From Burkholderia sp. BCC0322 (GTDB lineage: Bacteria > Pseudomonadota > Gammaproteobacteria > Burkholderiales > Burkholderiaceae), in contig NZ_CADFDU010000010.1 of assembly GCF_902833045.1 (NCBI RefSeq), positions 124,001 to 188,000 of the forward strand: a stretch of DNA of 64,000 nucleotides, given 5' to 3'. The translations under genes were made by a program, and so were the position numbers. This document shows, one piece after another, positions 26,609 through 39,645 of the stretch (position 1 is its first letter; each line of letters begins with the position of its first letter). The notes under the pieces are model-generated. The model was given only the letters and a program-made list of their open reading frames with translations, did not search any database and had not been told where the DNA came from.

Positions 26609-29600
26609 ATGAACGCCACGCCGATCTTCGCTCCGCATATCCAGTTCTGCGACGCCCGCCTCGTCGGGCCGCTCGACGCATGGCCACAGACGTTCGCGCA
26701 TGTCGCGGGCATGGGCTTCGATCACGTGCTGGTCGGCGCCTTCTGGGCCGCGAGCGTCGCCGGCTTTCCGCGCCACGTGGCCGATTTCCATCGCCCGGCC
26801 CACACGTTCGCGACACGCGCGGGCGCGCTCGAAACCTTCTCGCGGCTCGCGCAGCTCGCGCAGCGCCACGGGCTGCGCCTGCTGCTCGAAGTCGTGCCGG
26901 ACCGCATCGCGCGCGAGAATCCGCTGCGCGCCGAGCACCCGGACTGGTACGTCGAGCACACGCACGACGATGCGCTGATCGATCCGCGCGGCGCCGCGCC
27001 CGCGCAGGATGTCGCTCACGCGAACCTCGGCGACGACGCGGCGCGCGGCGCGCTGTCCGCGTGGTGGTGCAAGCACCTCGCCGCGTTCGCCGATGCAGGC
27101 GCGGCCGGTTTCCTCATCGACGCGCCGCATCATCTGCCGGCCGACTGGTGGCCCGGCTGGCGCGCGGCGCTGCGTCGCGCGCGCCCTGACGTCGCGGTGC
27201 TTGCCGGCGTGCCCGGCCATGCGCGCGACGCGCTCGCGCGGCTCGAAGGCGCCGGGTTCGACGCGGTGTTTTCATCGGTGCGCTGGTGGGACCTGCGCGC
27301 CCCGTGGTTCGTCGACGAACACCGGCTGCTGCGGCGCATCGGCTCGCCGATCGCGTTTCCGGACGCGTTCGACGGCGCGCGCCTCGCCGACGACTGGCCC
27401 GACGCGCCGGATGACACCGTCGCTCGCGCGTATCGCCGTGCACTGTGGACGGCCGCGGCCGTCGGCACCGGCTGGCTCGTGCCGATGGGCTTCGAGCGCG
27501 GCGTCACGGTGCCGCTGATGGCGCGCGACGCCGATGCCGCGCGCTTCCACGCCGCGTGCGACGGCGCGCGCTTCGACCTGTCGGGCGCGATCGCCGATGC
27601 GAATGCGTGGCGTCGCGCCACGCCCGTCGCGGCCGCGCGCGGCGAGATCATCCAGTTGAGCGCGTCTGGCGCACCGGCGACCGCGCTGCTGCGCGGCGCC
27701 GGCCCGTCGCTCGAACACGACGAAGCGGCGCTGCTGATCGTATTGAATCCCGATCTCGACGCAGCGGTGACGGTCGATCCCGCGACGATCCTGCCCGGCG
27801 TGCCGGGCGGATTCACGCGCGTCGCCACACACGACGGCGCGCAAACCCGCCCGCCGGCCGCTCTCCAGCCGTTCACGCTCGAACCCGGCGCCTGCGTGCT
27901 GCTGCATGCGTGGCAGGCGCCGCCCGTCACGACACGCCAGGACGCCGCACACGAGCGTGCGGCGCTGTCCGCCGCGCTCGCGGCCGACCGGATCGCGATC
28001 GAGCGCGTCGAGCCGTCGGTCGACGGCGGCCGCTTCGCGGTCAAGCGCGTGATCGGCGAAACGCTCGTCGTCCACGCATCGATCTTCACCGACGGGCACG
28101 CGCATCTCGCGGCCGCGCTGCAGTGGCGCGCCGCCGGCGACGACGACTGGCGCGAAATCCCGTTCGAAGCCGAACCGAACGACGGCTGGCACGCGCGCGT
28201 CTCGCTCGACCGGCTCGGCCGCCATGAGTTTCGCGTGCTCGCGTGGCGCGACGACTGGGCGTCGCTCGTCGACGATGTCGCGAAGAAACACGCGGCCGGC
28301 CAGGACGTGACGCTCGAGCTGCGCGAAGCGCAGCTGCTGCTCGCCACCGCGCTCAAGCTCGCCGACCCGCTCGATGCGCGCGCGCTCACGCAGATGGAAC
28401 GGCTCGCCGCCGAATTCAGGGACGCGCCGGCCGACGCGCGGCTCGCGCAGCTCGACGCGGCGCCGCTCGCCAACGCGTTCGCGGCGCTGCGCTACCGTCC
28501 GTTCGTCACGCACGACACGACGACCTTCCCGGTCGACGTCGAGCGCCGCGCGGCGCGCTTTTCCAGCTGGTACGAGATGTTTCCGCGCTCGGCGAGCGAC
28601 GATCCGCACCGGCACGGCACGTTCGACGACGTGATCGCGCACCTGCCGCGCATCCGCGACATGGGTTTCGACGTGCTGTATTTCCCGCCGATCCACCCGA
28701 TCGGCACGACCGCGCGCAAGGGACGCAACAACAGTCTGAAGGCCGGCCCCGGCGACGTCGGCAGCCCGTACGCGATCGGCTCGCCGGACGGTGGCCACAC
28801 GGCCGTGCATCCGCAGCTCGGCACGCTCGACGCGTTCCGCGCGCTGGTCGATGCCGCCCGCGGCCACGGGCTCGAGATCGCGCTCGATTTCGCGATCCAG
28901 TGCTCGCCCGACCATCCGTGGCTCGCCGCGCATCCGGGCTGGTTCGCATGGCGGCCGGACGGCTCGCTGCGCTTCGCGGAGAATCCGCCGAAGCGCTACC
29001 AGGACATCGTGAACCCCGATTTCTACGCGCCGGACGCGCTGCCCGACCTGTGGCTCGCGCTGCGCGACGCGGTGCTGTTCTGGGTCGACGCGGGCGTGCG
29101 GATCTTCCGCGTCGACAACCCGCACACGAAGCCGCTGCCGTTCTGGGCGTGGATGATCGACGACGTGCGCGGCCGGCACCCGGACGTCGTGTTCCTGTCC
29201 GAAGCGTTCACGCGGCCGGCGATGATGTATCGGCTCGCGAAAGTCGGCTTCTCGCAGTCGTACACGTACTTTACGTGGCGCGAGTCGAAGCGCGAATTCA
29301 TCGACTACCTGACCGAACTGACGACCGGCCCCGCGCGCGAATTCTTCCGGCCGAACTTCTTCGTCAACACGCCCGACATCAACCCGCGCCACCTGCAGAA
29401 CGCGCCGCGCACGCAGTTCGTGATCCGCGCGGCGCTCGCGGCGACGCTGGCCGGATCGTGGGGCCTGTACTCGGGCTTCGAGCTCGGCGAATCGGCGCCG
29501 CTGCCGGACAGCGAGGAATACGCGAACGCGGAGAAATACGAGCTGCGCGCACGCGACTGGAGCAAGGCCGCGCATATCGGCGCCGAGGTCGCGCGGCTGA

Positions 29601-30001
29601 ACCGCGCGCGGCGCGCCCACCCTGCGCTGCAGACGCATCTCGGCGTCACGTTCGCCGACGCGGACAACGACGCGGTGCTCGTGTTCGTGAAGGCGACGCC
29701 CGCGTTCGACAGCGTGGTCGTCGTCACGATCAGCATCGACCCGTGGCATCCGCAGGTCGCGAACTTCACGCTCGATGCGTCGCTGTGGCGCGGCTTCGGG
29801 CTCGTCGACGGCGAACCGCTCGACGCGCTCGAGCAGGATGCCGCGCATGCGGAAACCTGGCGCGGGCATCGCCAGTACGTGTCGCTCGATCCGCACGTGC
29901 GGCCGTATGCGATCTGGCGGCTCACGCCGTCTCCAGGCGCCGCGCGGGCGGCGGCGCGCGAACCGGGCGAGGCCCGGCCACCTTCGGGAGGGCACGGATG
30001 A
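26609..30001 (+). CDS. glgE: Maltose-1-phosphate maltosyltransferase GlgE with extra N-terminal domain
   Basis: Protein of 1130 residues; Streptomyces and mycobacterial GlgE have about 670-700. The C-terminal two thirds (from about residue 450) are GlgE: an N/S domain, then the GH13 barrel with nucleophile Asp836 (RIFRVDNPH) and acid/base Glu865 (FLSEAF). It extends alpha-1,4-glucan with maltose from maltose-1-phosphate. The first 440 residues form another GH13-like barrel: GFLIDAPHH keeps an Asp but the Glu region reads VLAGVPG, so it is probably non-catalytic, perhaps a glucan-binding or oligomerisation domain. First gene of a seven-gene operon; stop overlaps the next start. Confidence 0.9.
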   Translation: MNATPIFAPHIQFCDARLVGPLDAWPQTFAHVAGMGFDHVLVGAFWAASVAGFPRHVADFHRPAHTFATRAGALETFSRLAQLAQRHGLRLLLEVVPDRIARENPLRAEHPDWYVEHTHDDALIDPRGAAPAQDVAHANLGDDAARGALSAWWCKHLAAFADAGAAGFLIDAPHHLPADWWPGWRAALRRARPDVAVLAGVPGHARDALARLEGAGFDAVFSSVRWWDLRAPWFVDEHRLLRRIGSPIAFPDAFDGARLADDWPDAPDDTVARAYRRALWTAAAVGTGWLVPMGFERGVTVPLMARDADAARFHAACDGARFDLSGAIADANAWRRATPVAAARGEIIQLSASGAPATALLRGAGPSLEHDEAALLIVLNPDLDAAVTVDPATILPGVPGGFTRVATHDGAQTRPPAALQPFTLEPGACVLLHAWQAPPVTTRQDAAHERAALSAALAADRIAIERVEPSVDGGRFAVKRVIGETLVVHASIFTDGHAHLAAALQWRAAGDDDWREIPFEAEPNDGWHARVSLDRLGRHEFRVLAWRDDWASLVDDVAKKHAAGQDVTLELREAQLLLATALKLADPLDARALTQMERLAAEFRDAPADARLAQLDAAPLANAFAALRYRPFVTHDTTTFPVDVERRAARFSSWYEMFPRSASDDPHRHGTFDDVIAHLPRIRDMGFDVLYFPPIHPIGTTARKGRNNSLKAGPGDVGSPYAIGSPDGGHTAVHPQLGTLDAFRALVDAARGHGLEIALDFAIQCSPDHPWLAAHPGWFAWRPDGSLRFAENPPKRYQDIVNPDFYAPDALPDLWLALRDAVLFWVDAGVRIFRVDNPHTKPLPFWAWMIDDVRGRHPDVVFLSEAFTRPAMMYRLAKVGFSQSYTYFTWRESKREFIDYLTELTTGPAREFFRPNFFVNTPDINPRHLQNAPRTQFVIRAALAATLAGSWGLYSGFELGESAPLPDSEEYANAEKYELRARDWSKAAHIGAEVARLNRARRAHPALQTHLGVTFADADNDAVLVFVKATPAFDSVVVVTISIDPWHPQVANFTLDASLWRGFGLVDGEPLDALEQDAAHAETWRGHRQYVSLDPHVRPYAIWRLTPSPGAARAAAREPGEARPPSGGHG

Positions 30002-33000
30002 TGAAACGCGAAGATTCCCTCGACGACGTACGCCGCGCGCAATTCCCGTCGCTCGCGCCGGCCGGCACGCCGCGCCGGCGCCGTGCACGCCGCCGCGCGC
30101 CGGCGCTCTGCGCGGACGATCCGCTGTGGTACAAGGACGCGATCATCTACCAGGTGCACGTGAAGTCGTTCTACGACTCGAACAACGACGGCATCGGCGA
30201 TTTCCCCGGCCTGATCGCGAAGCTCGACTACATCGCCGAACTCGGCGTCGACACGATCTGGCTGCTGCCGTTCTACCCGTCGCCGCGCCGCGACGACGGC
30301 TACGACATCGCCGACTACCGCGACGTGCATCCGGACTACGGCACGCTCGCCGACGTGCGGCGCTTCATCCGCGAAGCGCATGCGCGCGGCATTCGCGTGA
30401 TCACCGAGCTCGTGATCAACCACACGTCGGACCAGCATCCGTGGTTCCAGCGCGCGCGCCGCGCGAAACCGGGCTCGATTCACCGCGACTACTACATGTG
30501 GTCCGACACCGACACGAAATACGCGGGCACGCGGATCATCTTCCTCGATACGGAAACGTCGAACTGGACGTACGACCCGGTCGCCGGCCAGTACTACTGG
30601 CACCGCTTCTATTCGCACCAGCCCGACCTGAATTTCGACAACCCGGCCGTCGTGCGCGAGGTGATGCAGGTGATGCGCTTCTGGCTCGACCTCGGCATCG
30701 ACGGGCTGCGGCTCGACGCGGTGCCTTATCTCGTCGCGCGTGAGGGCACCAACAACGAAAACCTGCCCGAGACGCACGCGATCCTGAAACGGATCCGCGC
30801 GACGATCGACGCCGAGTATCCGAACCGGATGCTGCTCGCCGAAGCGAACCAGTGGCCGGAAGACGTACAGGAATATTTCGGCGACGAGGACGAATGCCAC
30901 ATGGCGTTCCATTTCCCGCTGATGCCGCGCATCTACATGTCGATCGCGAGCGAGGACCGCTTCCCGATCGTCGACATCATGCGACAGACGCCGGAACTCG
31001 CGCCGAGCAACCAGTGGGCCGTGTTCCTGCGCAACCACGACGAGCTGACGCTCGAGATGGTCACCGACTCCGAGCGCGACCTGCTGTGGCAGACCTATGC
31101 GAGCGACCGGCGCGCGCGGCTGAACCTCGGCATCCGGCGCCGGCTCGCGCCGCTGATGGAGCGCGACCGGCGCCGCATCGAGCTGATCAACTCGCTGCTG
31201 CTGTCGATGCCGGGCACGCCGGTGATCTATTACGGCGACGAGCTCGGGATGGGCGACAACATCCACCTCGGCGACCGCGACGGTGTGCGCACGCCGATGC
31301 AGTGGTCGTCCGACCGCAACGGCGGCTTCTCGCGCGCCGACCCCGAACTGCTCGTGCTGCCGCCGGTGATGGGGCCGCTGTACGGCTATGACGCGGTCAA
31401 CGTCGAAGCGCAGACGCGCGACCCGCATTCGCTGCTGAACTGGACGCGCCGCATCCTGTCGACCCGCCGCGCATCGCAGGCGTTCGGGCGCGGCACGATC
31501 CGCTTCCTGCGCCCGGAGAACCGCAAGGTGCTCGCGTACCTGCGCGAGCTGGACGGGCACGATCCGGTGCTGTGCGTCGCGAACCTGTCGCGCGCGTCGC
31601 AGGCCGTCGAGCTCGACCTGTCCGAATTCGCGGGGCGCGTGCCGATCGAGATGACGTCGGATTCGCCGTTTCCGCCGATCGGCCAGCTCCCGTATCTCCT
31701 CACCTTCCCGCCGTATGGATTCCTGTGGTTCGTCCTGGCCGAGCACGGCCGCGAGCCGTCGTGGCGGCACCCCCAGGCGGAGCCGTTGCCCGAATACGTG
31801 ACGCTCGTGATGCGGCGCGGCGATGCGCGGCCGGACGTCGAACAGCTGCCCGTGCTCGCGCACGATGCGCTGCCGTCGTGGCTCGCGCGGCGGCGCTGGT
31901 TCGCCTCGAAGGACCGTGCGATCGGCGCGGCCAGGCTGAACGTCGTCACGCCGGTGCCGGGCGAACCGTTCCAGTATGCGGAGGCCTGGGTCGAATCCGG
32001 CGAGCCGGGTGGCGTCGAACGCTACGTCGTGCCGCTCGCGACCGCGTGGGGGGGCGAAACCTCGCAGCCGCTGTTCGCGCAGCTCGCGCTGGCGCGCGTG
32101 CGGCGCGGCCATACGGTCGGCTACCTGACCGACGCGTTCGCGCTGCCGGCGTTCGCGCGCGGCATGCTGCGCAAGCTGCGCGACGGTGCGGCGGTGCCGA
32201 CCGCCGACGGCGGCCGGCTCGCGTTCCTGCCCGAAGACGCGCTCGCCGCACTCGATCCCGGCGACGACGCCGAAGTGCGCTGGCTCGCGGCCGAGCAGAG
32301 CAACAGCTCGCTCGTGATCGGCGACGCGATCGTGCTGAAGCTGGTCCGCAAGGTCGCGCACGGCGTGCATCCGGAAGCGGAAATGAGCCGGCACCTGACG
32401 CGGATCGACTACCCGAACACCGCGACGCTCGCGGGCGAAGTCGTGCACGTCGATCCGGACGGCACGCCGCACACGGTCGCGATCCTGCAGCGCTATGTCG
32501 ACAACCAGGGCGACGCGTGGACGCGTTCGTTCGATTTCCTGCGGCGCGCGGTGGACGAGCTCGCGCTGCCGGCCGCGGACGACGACGAGACCGCCGAAAC
32601 GGACGAGGTACCCGACGCGCTGCTCGGCTACGCGGCGTTCGCGGGGATCATCGGCACGCGGCTCGGCCAGCTGCACGTCGCGCTCGCGCAGCCCTCCGAC
32701 GATCCCGCGTTCGCACCGGAGCATGCGACGCCCGAACACGTCGAAGGCTGGCGCGCGGACGCGATTGCGTCGTTCGAGCACGCGCTCGACGTGCTGCACA
32801 CGCGGCTCGATGCGCTCGAACCCGCGATGCGCGCGGCGGCCGACACGCTGCTCGCGTCGCGCGACGCGGCCGTGCGCGCGCTCGGCGAACTCGTGCCGCG
32901 CACGCTCGATGCGCAATGCATGCGGATCCACGGCGATTTCCATCTGGGCCAGGTGCTCGACGTGCAGGGCGACGCGCTGCTGATCGACTTCGAGGGCGAG

Positions 33001-33410
33001 CCGGCGCGCTCGCTCGCGCGCCGCCGTGCGAAATCGCATCCGCTACGCGACGTGGCCGGCCTGCTGCGTTCGCTGTCGTACGTGAGCGCGATCGCGCAGT
33101 TCGCGATCGAGAAGGCGCCGCCGCAGGCGGCCGGCCGCAAGCGCACACTGTTCGACCGCTTCGGGCAGGCCGCCGCCGACCGCTTCGTCGAATGCTATCG
33201 CGCGGCCGCCGAACAGGCGCCCGCGCGTTTCGTCGACCCGCGCTACGCCGATCGCCTGCTCGCGCTGTTCCTGATCGACAAGGCGTCGTACGAGCTGTGC
33301 TACGAAGCCGCGAACCGGCCCGACTGGCTCGGCGTGCCGGTCGGCGGGCTCGGGGCGCTGGTCGAACGGCTGCTCGACGACGGCGCCGCATCCGACGACG
33401 GAGGCAGGTC

Positions 33411-33414
<4 letters not shown>
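29998..33414 (+). CDS. treS: Trehalose synthase fused to maltokinase (TreS-Pep2)
   Basis: Fusion of 1138 residues. Residues about 35-600 are Tre[23 protein letters not shown], nucleophile Asp in [10 protein letters not shown] (about residue 240), the Glu in LLAEANQWP and [11 protein letters not shown]. It isomerises trehalose and maltose. From about residue 615 comes the maltokinase Pep2/Mak: FASKDRAI, then the kinase motifs [11 protein letters not shown] and LIDFEGEPA, making maltose-1-phosphate from ATP and maltose. The fusion channels trehalose to the GlgE substrate. I prefer the ATG at 29998 (ATGA overlap with glgE, GGAGGG 5 bases before); 30001 is also possible. Confidence 0.92.
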
Positions 33415-35618
<2,204 letters not shown>

Positions 35619-35650
35619 TTGCCCGCGCCCTCGACACGGAGATCCGCCCC

Positions 35651-37777
35651 ATGCCGACTGCCCTGCCCGCCCGTCTCGAATCCGGCCGCAGCTACCCGCT
35701 CGGCGCGACCTGGGACGGCCTCGGGACCAACTTCGCGGTGTTTTCCGCGCACGCGCAGCGCATCCAGCTGTGCGTGTTCGATCCGACCGGTCGCAAGGAG
35801 CTCGCGCGCCTCGACCTGCCCGAATGCACCGACGAGGTGTGGCACGGCTACCTGCCCAACGCGCATCCGGGCACCGTGTACGGGTTCCGCGCGGACGGCC
35901 CGTACCAGCCGCAGCACGGCCATCGCTTCAACCCGACCAAGCTGCTGCTCGACCCGTACGCGCGCAAGCTGGTCGGCCAGTTCCGCTGGTCGGACGCGCT
36001 GTTCGGCTATCGGGTCCATTCGAGCCGCGCGGACCTGTCGATGGACCGCCGCGACTCGGCGCCCGCGATGCCGAAGTGCGTGGTGGTCGACGAGGCGTTC
36101 GACTGGCGCGACGACCGGCGCCCGCGCGTATCGTGGCGCAACACGGTGATCTACGAAACCCACGTGCGCGGCGCGTCGATGCGCCGCGCCGGGTTGCGCC
36201 CGCCCGAACGCGGCACGTTCGCGGCGTTCGCGCATCCGGCGTTCATCGACCACCTGCTGTCGATCGGCGTGACGACGGTGGAGCTGCTGCCCGTCCACGC
36301 ATTCCTGCAGCAACGCGCGCTCGTGAACCGCGGGCTGCGCAACTACTGGGGCTACGACACGGCCGCGTTCTTCGCGCCCGAGCCCGCGTATCTCGCGACG
36401 CGGCGGCTCGACGAGATGCGCATCGCGATCCGCCAGCTGCATGCAGCCGGCATCGAGGTCGTGCTCGACGTCGTCTACAACCATACGTGCGAGGGCAACG
36501 AGCTCGGCCCGACGCTGTCGTGGCGCGGCCTCGACAACGCGAGCTACTACCGGCTGATGCCGGACGACCGCCGCTTCCATGTCGACGAGACCGGCTGCGG
36601 CAACACGCTGAACCTGTCGCATCCGCGCATCGTGCAGATGGTGATGGATTCGCTGCGCTACTGGGCCACCGCGTTCAACATCGACGGCTTCCGCTTCGAC
36701 CTCGGCGTGACGCTCGGCCGCGAGGATCACGGCTTCGATCCCGGCGCGGGGTTTTTCGATGCCCTTCGGCAGGACCCGGTGCTCGCGCAGCGCAAGCTGA
36801 TCACCGAGCCGTGGGATCTCGGCCCCGGCGGCTACCAGCTCGGCCGCCACCCGCCCGGCTTCGCCGAATGGAACGACCGCTTTCGCGACACCGTGCGGCG
36901 CTACTGGCGCGGCGACGCGGGCCAGCGGCCGGAGCTCGCCGCGCGCCTCGCGGGCTCGGCCGACCTGTTCAACCGCCAGCGGCGCCACACGTGGGCATCG
37001 GTCAATTTCGTCACCGCGCACGACGGCTTCACGCTCGCCGATCTCGTGTCGTATTCGGCGAAACACAACGACGCGAACGGCGAGGACAACCGCGACGGCC
37101 GCGACGACAACTGCAGCGCGAACTGGGGCGCCGAAGGCCCGACCGACGACGCGGCGATCCGCGACGTGCGCGCGCGCGTCGCGCGCTCGATGCTCGCGAC
37201 GCTGTTCACCGCGCTCGGCACGCCGATGCTGGTGGCCGGCGACGAATTCGGCCGCACGCAGCACGGCAACAACAACGCGTACTGCCAGGACAACGAGCTG
37301 TCGTGGCTCGACTGGGATCTGGCGCGCAGCGACGAAGCCGTGACGCTGATGCGCTTCGTGTCGCGGCTCGCCGCGCTGCGCCGCATGTACCCGGTGATGT
37401 CCGCGCCGCGCTATCCGTCGGGCGACCGCGACGCCGCGCCGGGCATGGCCGAGATCGACTGGTTCGACGAGCACGGCGTCGCGATGACCGTGCCTGCGTG
37501 GCAGGACCACGAGCGCCGCGCGCTGACGATGCGGCGCGTCGGCACGGGCCGCACCGGGCGCACCGAAGCGCTGCTCGTGATGCTGAACGCGTCGTCCGAG
37601 ACGGTCGTGTTCGCGCCGCCCGCACCGGCGCTCGACTACCGCGTGCTGGTCGACACGGCCACGCCGGACGCCGGCCCGCGCGCGTGGCCGGCCGACGGGC
37701 TCGACGTCGCCGCGCACGCGGCCGCGATCGCGGTGGCCGCCGTGCCGCCCGACCTGTCTTCGGGAGACTCGCCATGA
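35651..37777 (+). CDS. glgX: Glycogen debranching enzyme GlgX
   Basis: Isoamylase-type debranching enzyme of 708 residues: CBM48 at the N-terminus (LGATWDGLGTNFAVFSAHA), then the barrel with DVVYNHTCEG, nucleophile Asp in FRFDLGVTLGR, Glu in LITEPWDLG and TAHDGFTLADLVSY. It removes short alpha-1,6 chains, providing linear chains for TreY/TreZ and MalQ. It follows glgB by 32 bases, the only non-overlapping junction in the operon, with CGGAGATCC before the ATG. Confidence 0.93.
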   Translation: MPTALPARLESGRSYPLGATWDGLGTNFAVFSAHAQRIQLCVFDPTGRKELARLDLPECTDEVWHGYLPNAHPGTVYGFRADGPYQPQHGHRFNPTKLLLDPYARKLVGQFRWSDALFGYRVHSSRADLSMDRRDSAPAMPKCVVVDEAFDWRDDRRPRVSWRNTVIYETHVRGASMRRAGLRPPERGTFAAFAHPAFIDHLLSIGVTTVELLPVHAFLQQRALVNRGLRNYWGYDTAAFFAPEPAYLATRRLDEMRIAIRQLHAAGIEVVLDVVYNHTCEGNELGPTLSWRGLDNASYYRLMPDDRRFHVDETGCGNTLNLSHPRIVQMVMDSLRYWATAFNIDGFRFDLGVTLGREDHGFDPGAGFFDALRQDPVLAQRKLITEPWDLGPGGYQLGRHPPGFAEWNDRFRDTVRRYWRGDAGQRPELAARLAGSADLFNRQRRHTWASVNFVTAHDGFTLADLVSYSAKHNDANGEDNRDGRDDNCSANWGAEGPTDDAAIRDVRARVARSMLATLFTALGTPMLVAGDEFGRTQHGNNNAYCQDNELSWLDWDLARSDEAVTLMRFVSRLAALRRMYPVMSAPRYPSGDRDAAPGMAEIDWFDEHGVAMTVPAWQDHERRALTMRRVGTGRTGRTEALLVMLNASSETVVFAPPAPALDYRVLVDTATPDAGPRAWPADGLDVAAHAAAIAVAAVPPDLSSGDSP

Positions 37778-39645
37778 GATCACGCTCCGATCGTCCATCC
37801 GGCCCGCACGCGTTCGACATGTCGTTCGGCGCGACCTGCGTCGATGTCGACCGCACGCGCTTCCGGCTGTGGGCGCCCGCGAGCCGCACGGCCGCCGTCG
37901 AGATCGAGGGCGAACACACGCCCGCGATCGCGATGAGCCCGGTCGGCGACGGCTGGTTCGAGGTCGTCGCGCCCTGCGGCCCCGGCACGCTGTATCGCTA
38001 CCGGGTCGACGGCGATCTCGCGGTACCCGATCCCGCATCGCGCTTCCAGCCCGGCGGCGTGGAAGGCCCGAGCCAGGTGGTCGATCCGGCTGCGTACCGC
38101 TGGCGCCACGACGCGTGGCGCGGCCGCCCGTGGCACGAAACGGTGCTGTACGAGCTGCATGTCGGCGCATGCGGCGGCCACGCGAGCGTCGAGCGGCGCC
38201 TGCCGGAGATCGCCGCGCTCGGCGTGACCGCGGTCGAGCTGATGCCCGTCAACACGTTCCCCGGCACGCGCAACTGGGGCTACGACGGCGTGCTGCCGTT
38301 CGCGCCCGATGCGTCGTACGGGCGGCCCGACGAACTGAAGGCGCTGGTCGATGCCGCGCACGGGCTCGAGTTGCAGGTGTTCCTCGACGTCGTCTACAAC
38401 CACTTCGGCCCGGCAGGCAACCGGCTGCCGCGCTATGCGCCCGCGTTCTTCCGCACCGACCGGCAGACCGCATGGGGGCCGGCCATCGACTTTTCGTGCG
38501 CGCAAACGAGCGCGTTCTTCATCGAGAACGCGCTGTACTGGCTCGACGAATTCCGTTTCGACGGGTTGCGCATCGATGCCGCGCACGCGATCGACGACGA
38601 CGCGTGGCTGCGCGAACTCGCGCACCGCGTGCGCGCGTATGCGGGCGACACGCGTCATGTGCACCTCGTGCTCGAGAACGAACGCAACGCGGCAAGCCTG
38701 CTCCGGCCCGGCGATTTCGACGCGCAATGGAACGACGACTTCCACAACAGCGCGCACGTGCTGCTGACCGGCGAGCGCGACGGCTACTACCGCGCGTACG
38801 CCGACGCGCCGCTGCGCCATCTCGCGCGCACGCTCGGCGAAGGCTTCGCGTACCAGGGCGAACCGTCGCCGTTGCACGACGGCGCCGCGCGCGGCGAACC
38901 GAGCGCCCACCTGCCGCCGACCGCGTTCGTCGCCTTCCTGCAGAACCACGACCAGGTCGGCAATCGCGCGTTCGGCGAACGGCTGCGCACGCTCGCGAAC
39001 GAAGACGCGGTGCGCGCGGCGACCGCGCTGCTGCTGCTCGCGCCGTCGATCCCGCTGCTGTTCATGGGCGAGGAGGACGGCAGCACGCAGCCGTTCCAGT
39101 TCTTCACCGACTATCGCGGCGCGCTCGCCGACGCGGTGCGCGAAGGCCGGCGCCGCGAATTCGCGGCTTTTCCGGCCTTCGCCGACGCTGCGCATCGCAG
39201 CGCGATTCCCGATCCGAACGACATCGCGACGTTCGTGCGTTCGACGCTGCACGGCAGTCGCGACGAAACCACGCCCGACGCCGACGCATGGCGGCGCTTC
39301 TACCGCAGCGCGCTGGCCGTGCGCGCGGCGCTCGTGACGCCGAACCTGCCCGGCGCGCGCGCGCTCGGCGTCGAGCTGCTCGCGGGCGACGGCGACCCGC
39401 AGGCGCTCGTCGCGCGCTGGCGCCTCGGCGACGGCAGCACGCTGACGATCGCGTTGAACCTCGGCTCGCACGACGCGGTGCTGCCCGCGCTGCCGGTCGG
39501 CAAGATCGTGTTCGAGACACCGCCGCGCGCACGCGACCGGCTGCGCGACCGGCGGCTGCCGCCCCGTGCGGGCATCGCGTGGCGCGACGGCAACGTCAAC
39601 CACGATGCGCGACAGCACCGCGCGAACGGACAGGGCCGATCATGA
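37774..39645 (+). CDS. treZ: Maltooligosyltrehalose trehalohydrolase TreZ
   Basis: GH13 enzyme of 623 residues that releases trehalose from maltooligosyltrehalose. It has an N-terminal CBM48-like domain (TRFRLWAPASRTAAVEI), DVVYNHFGPAGNRLP, nucleophile Asp in GLRIDAAHAI, Glu in LVLENERN and LQNHDQVGNRAFGERL, which is diagnostic for TreZ. It works on the product of TreY, two genes downstream. The start overlaps the glgX stop as ATGA. The C-terminal 20 residues are basic and low complexity. Confidence 0.92.
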   Translation: MRSRSDRPSGPHAFDMSFGATCVDVDRTRFRLWAPASRTAAVEIEGEHTPAIAMSPVGDGWFEVVAPCGPGTLYRYRVDGDLAVPDPASRFQPGGVEGPSQVVDPAAYRWRHDAWRGRPWHETVLYELHVGACGGHASVERRLPEIAALGVTAVELMPVNTFPGTRNWGYDGVLPFAPDASYGRPDELKALVDAAHGLELQVFLDVVYNHFGPAGNRLPRYAPAFFRTDRQTAWGPAIDFSCAQTSAFFIENALYWLDEFRFDGLRIDAAHAIDDDAWLRELAHRVRAYAGDTRHVHLVLENERNAASLLRPGDFDAQWNDDFHNSAHVLLTGERDGYYRAYADAPLRHLARTLGEGFAYQGEPSPLHDGAARGEPSAHLPPTAFVAFLQNHDQVGNRAFGERLRTLANEDAVRAATALLLLAPSIPLLFMGEEDGSTQPFQFFTDYRGALADAVREGRRREFAAFPAFADAAHRSAIPDPNDIATFVRSTLHGSRDETTPDADAWRRFYRSALAVRAALVTPNLPGARALGVELLAGDGDPQALVARWRLGDGSTLTIALNLGSHDAVLPALPVGKIVFETPPRARDRLRDRRLPPRAGIAWRDGNVNHDARQHRANGQGRS

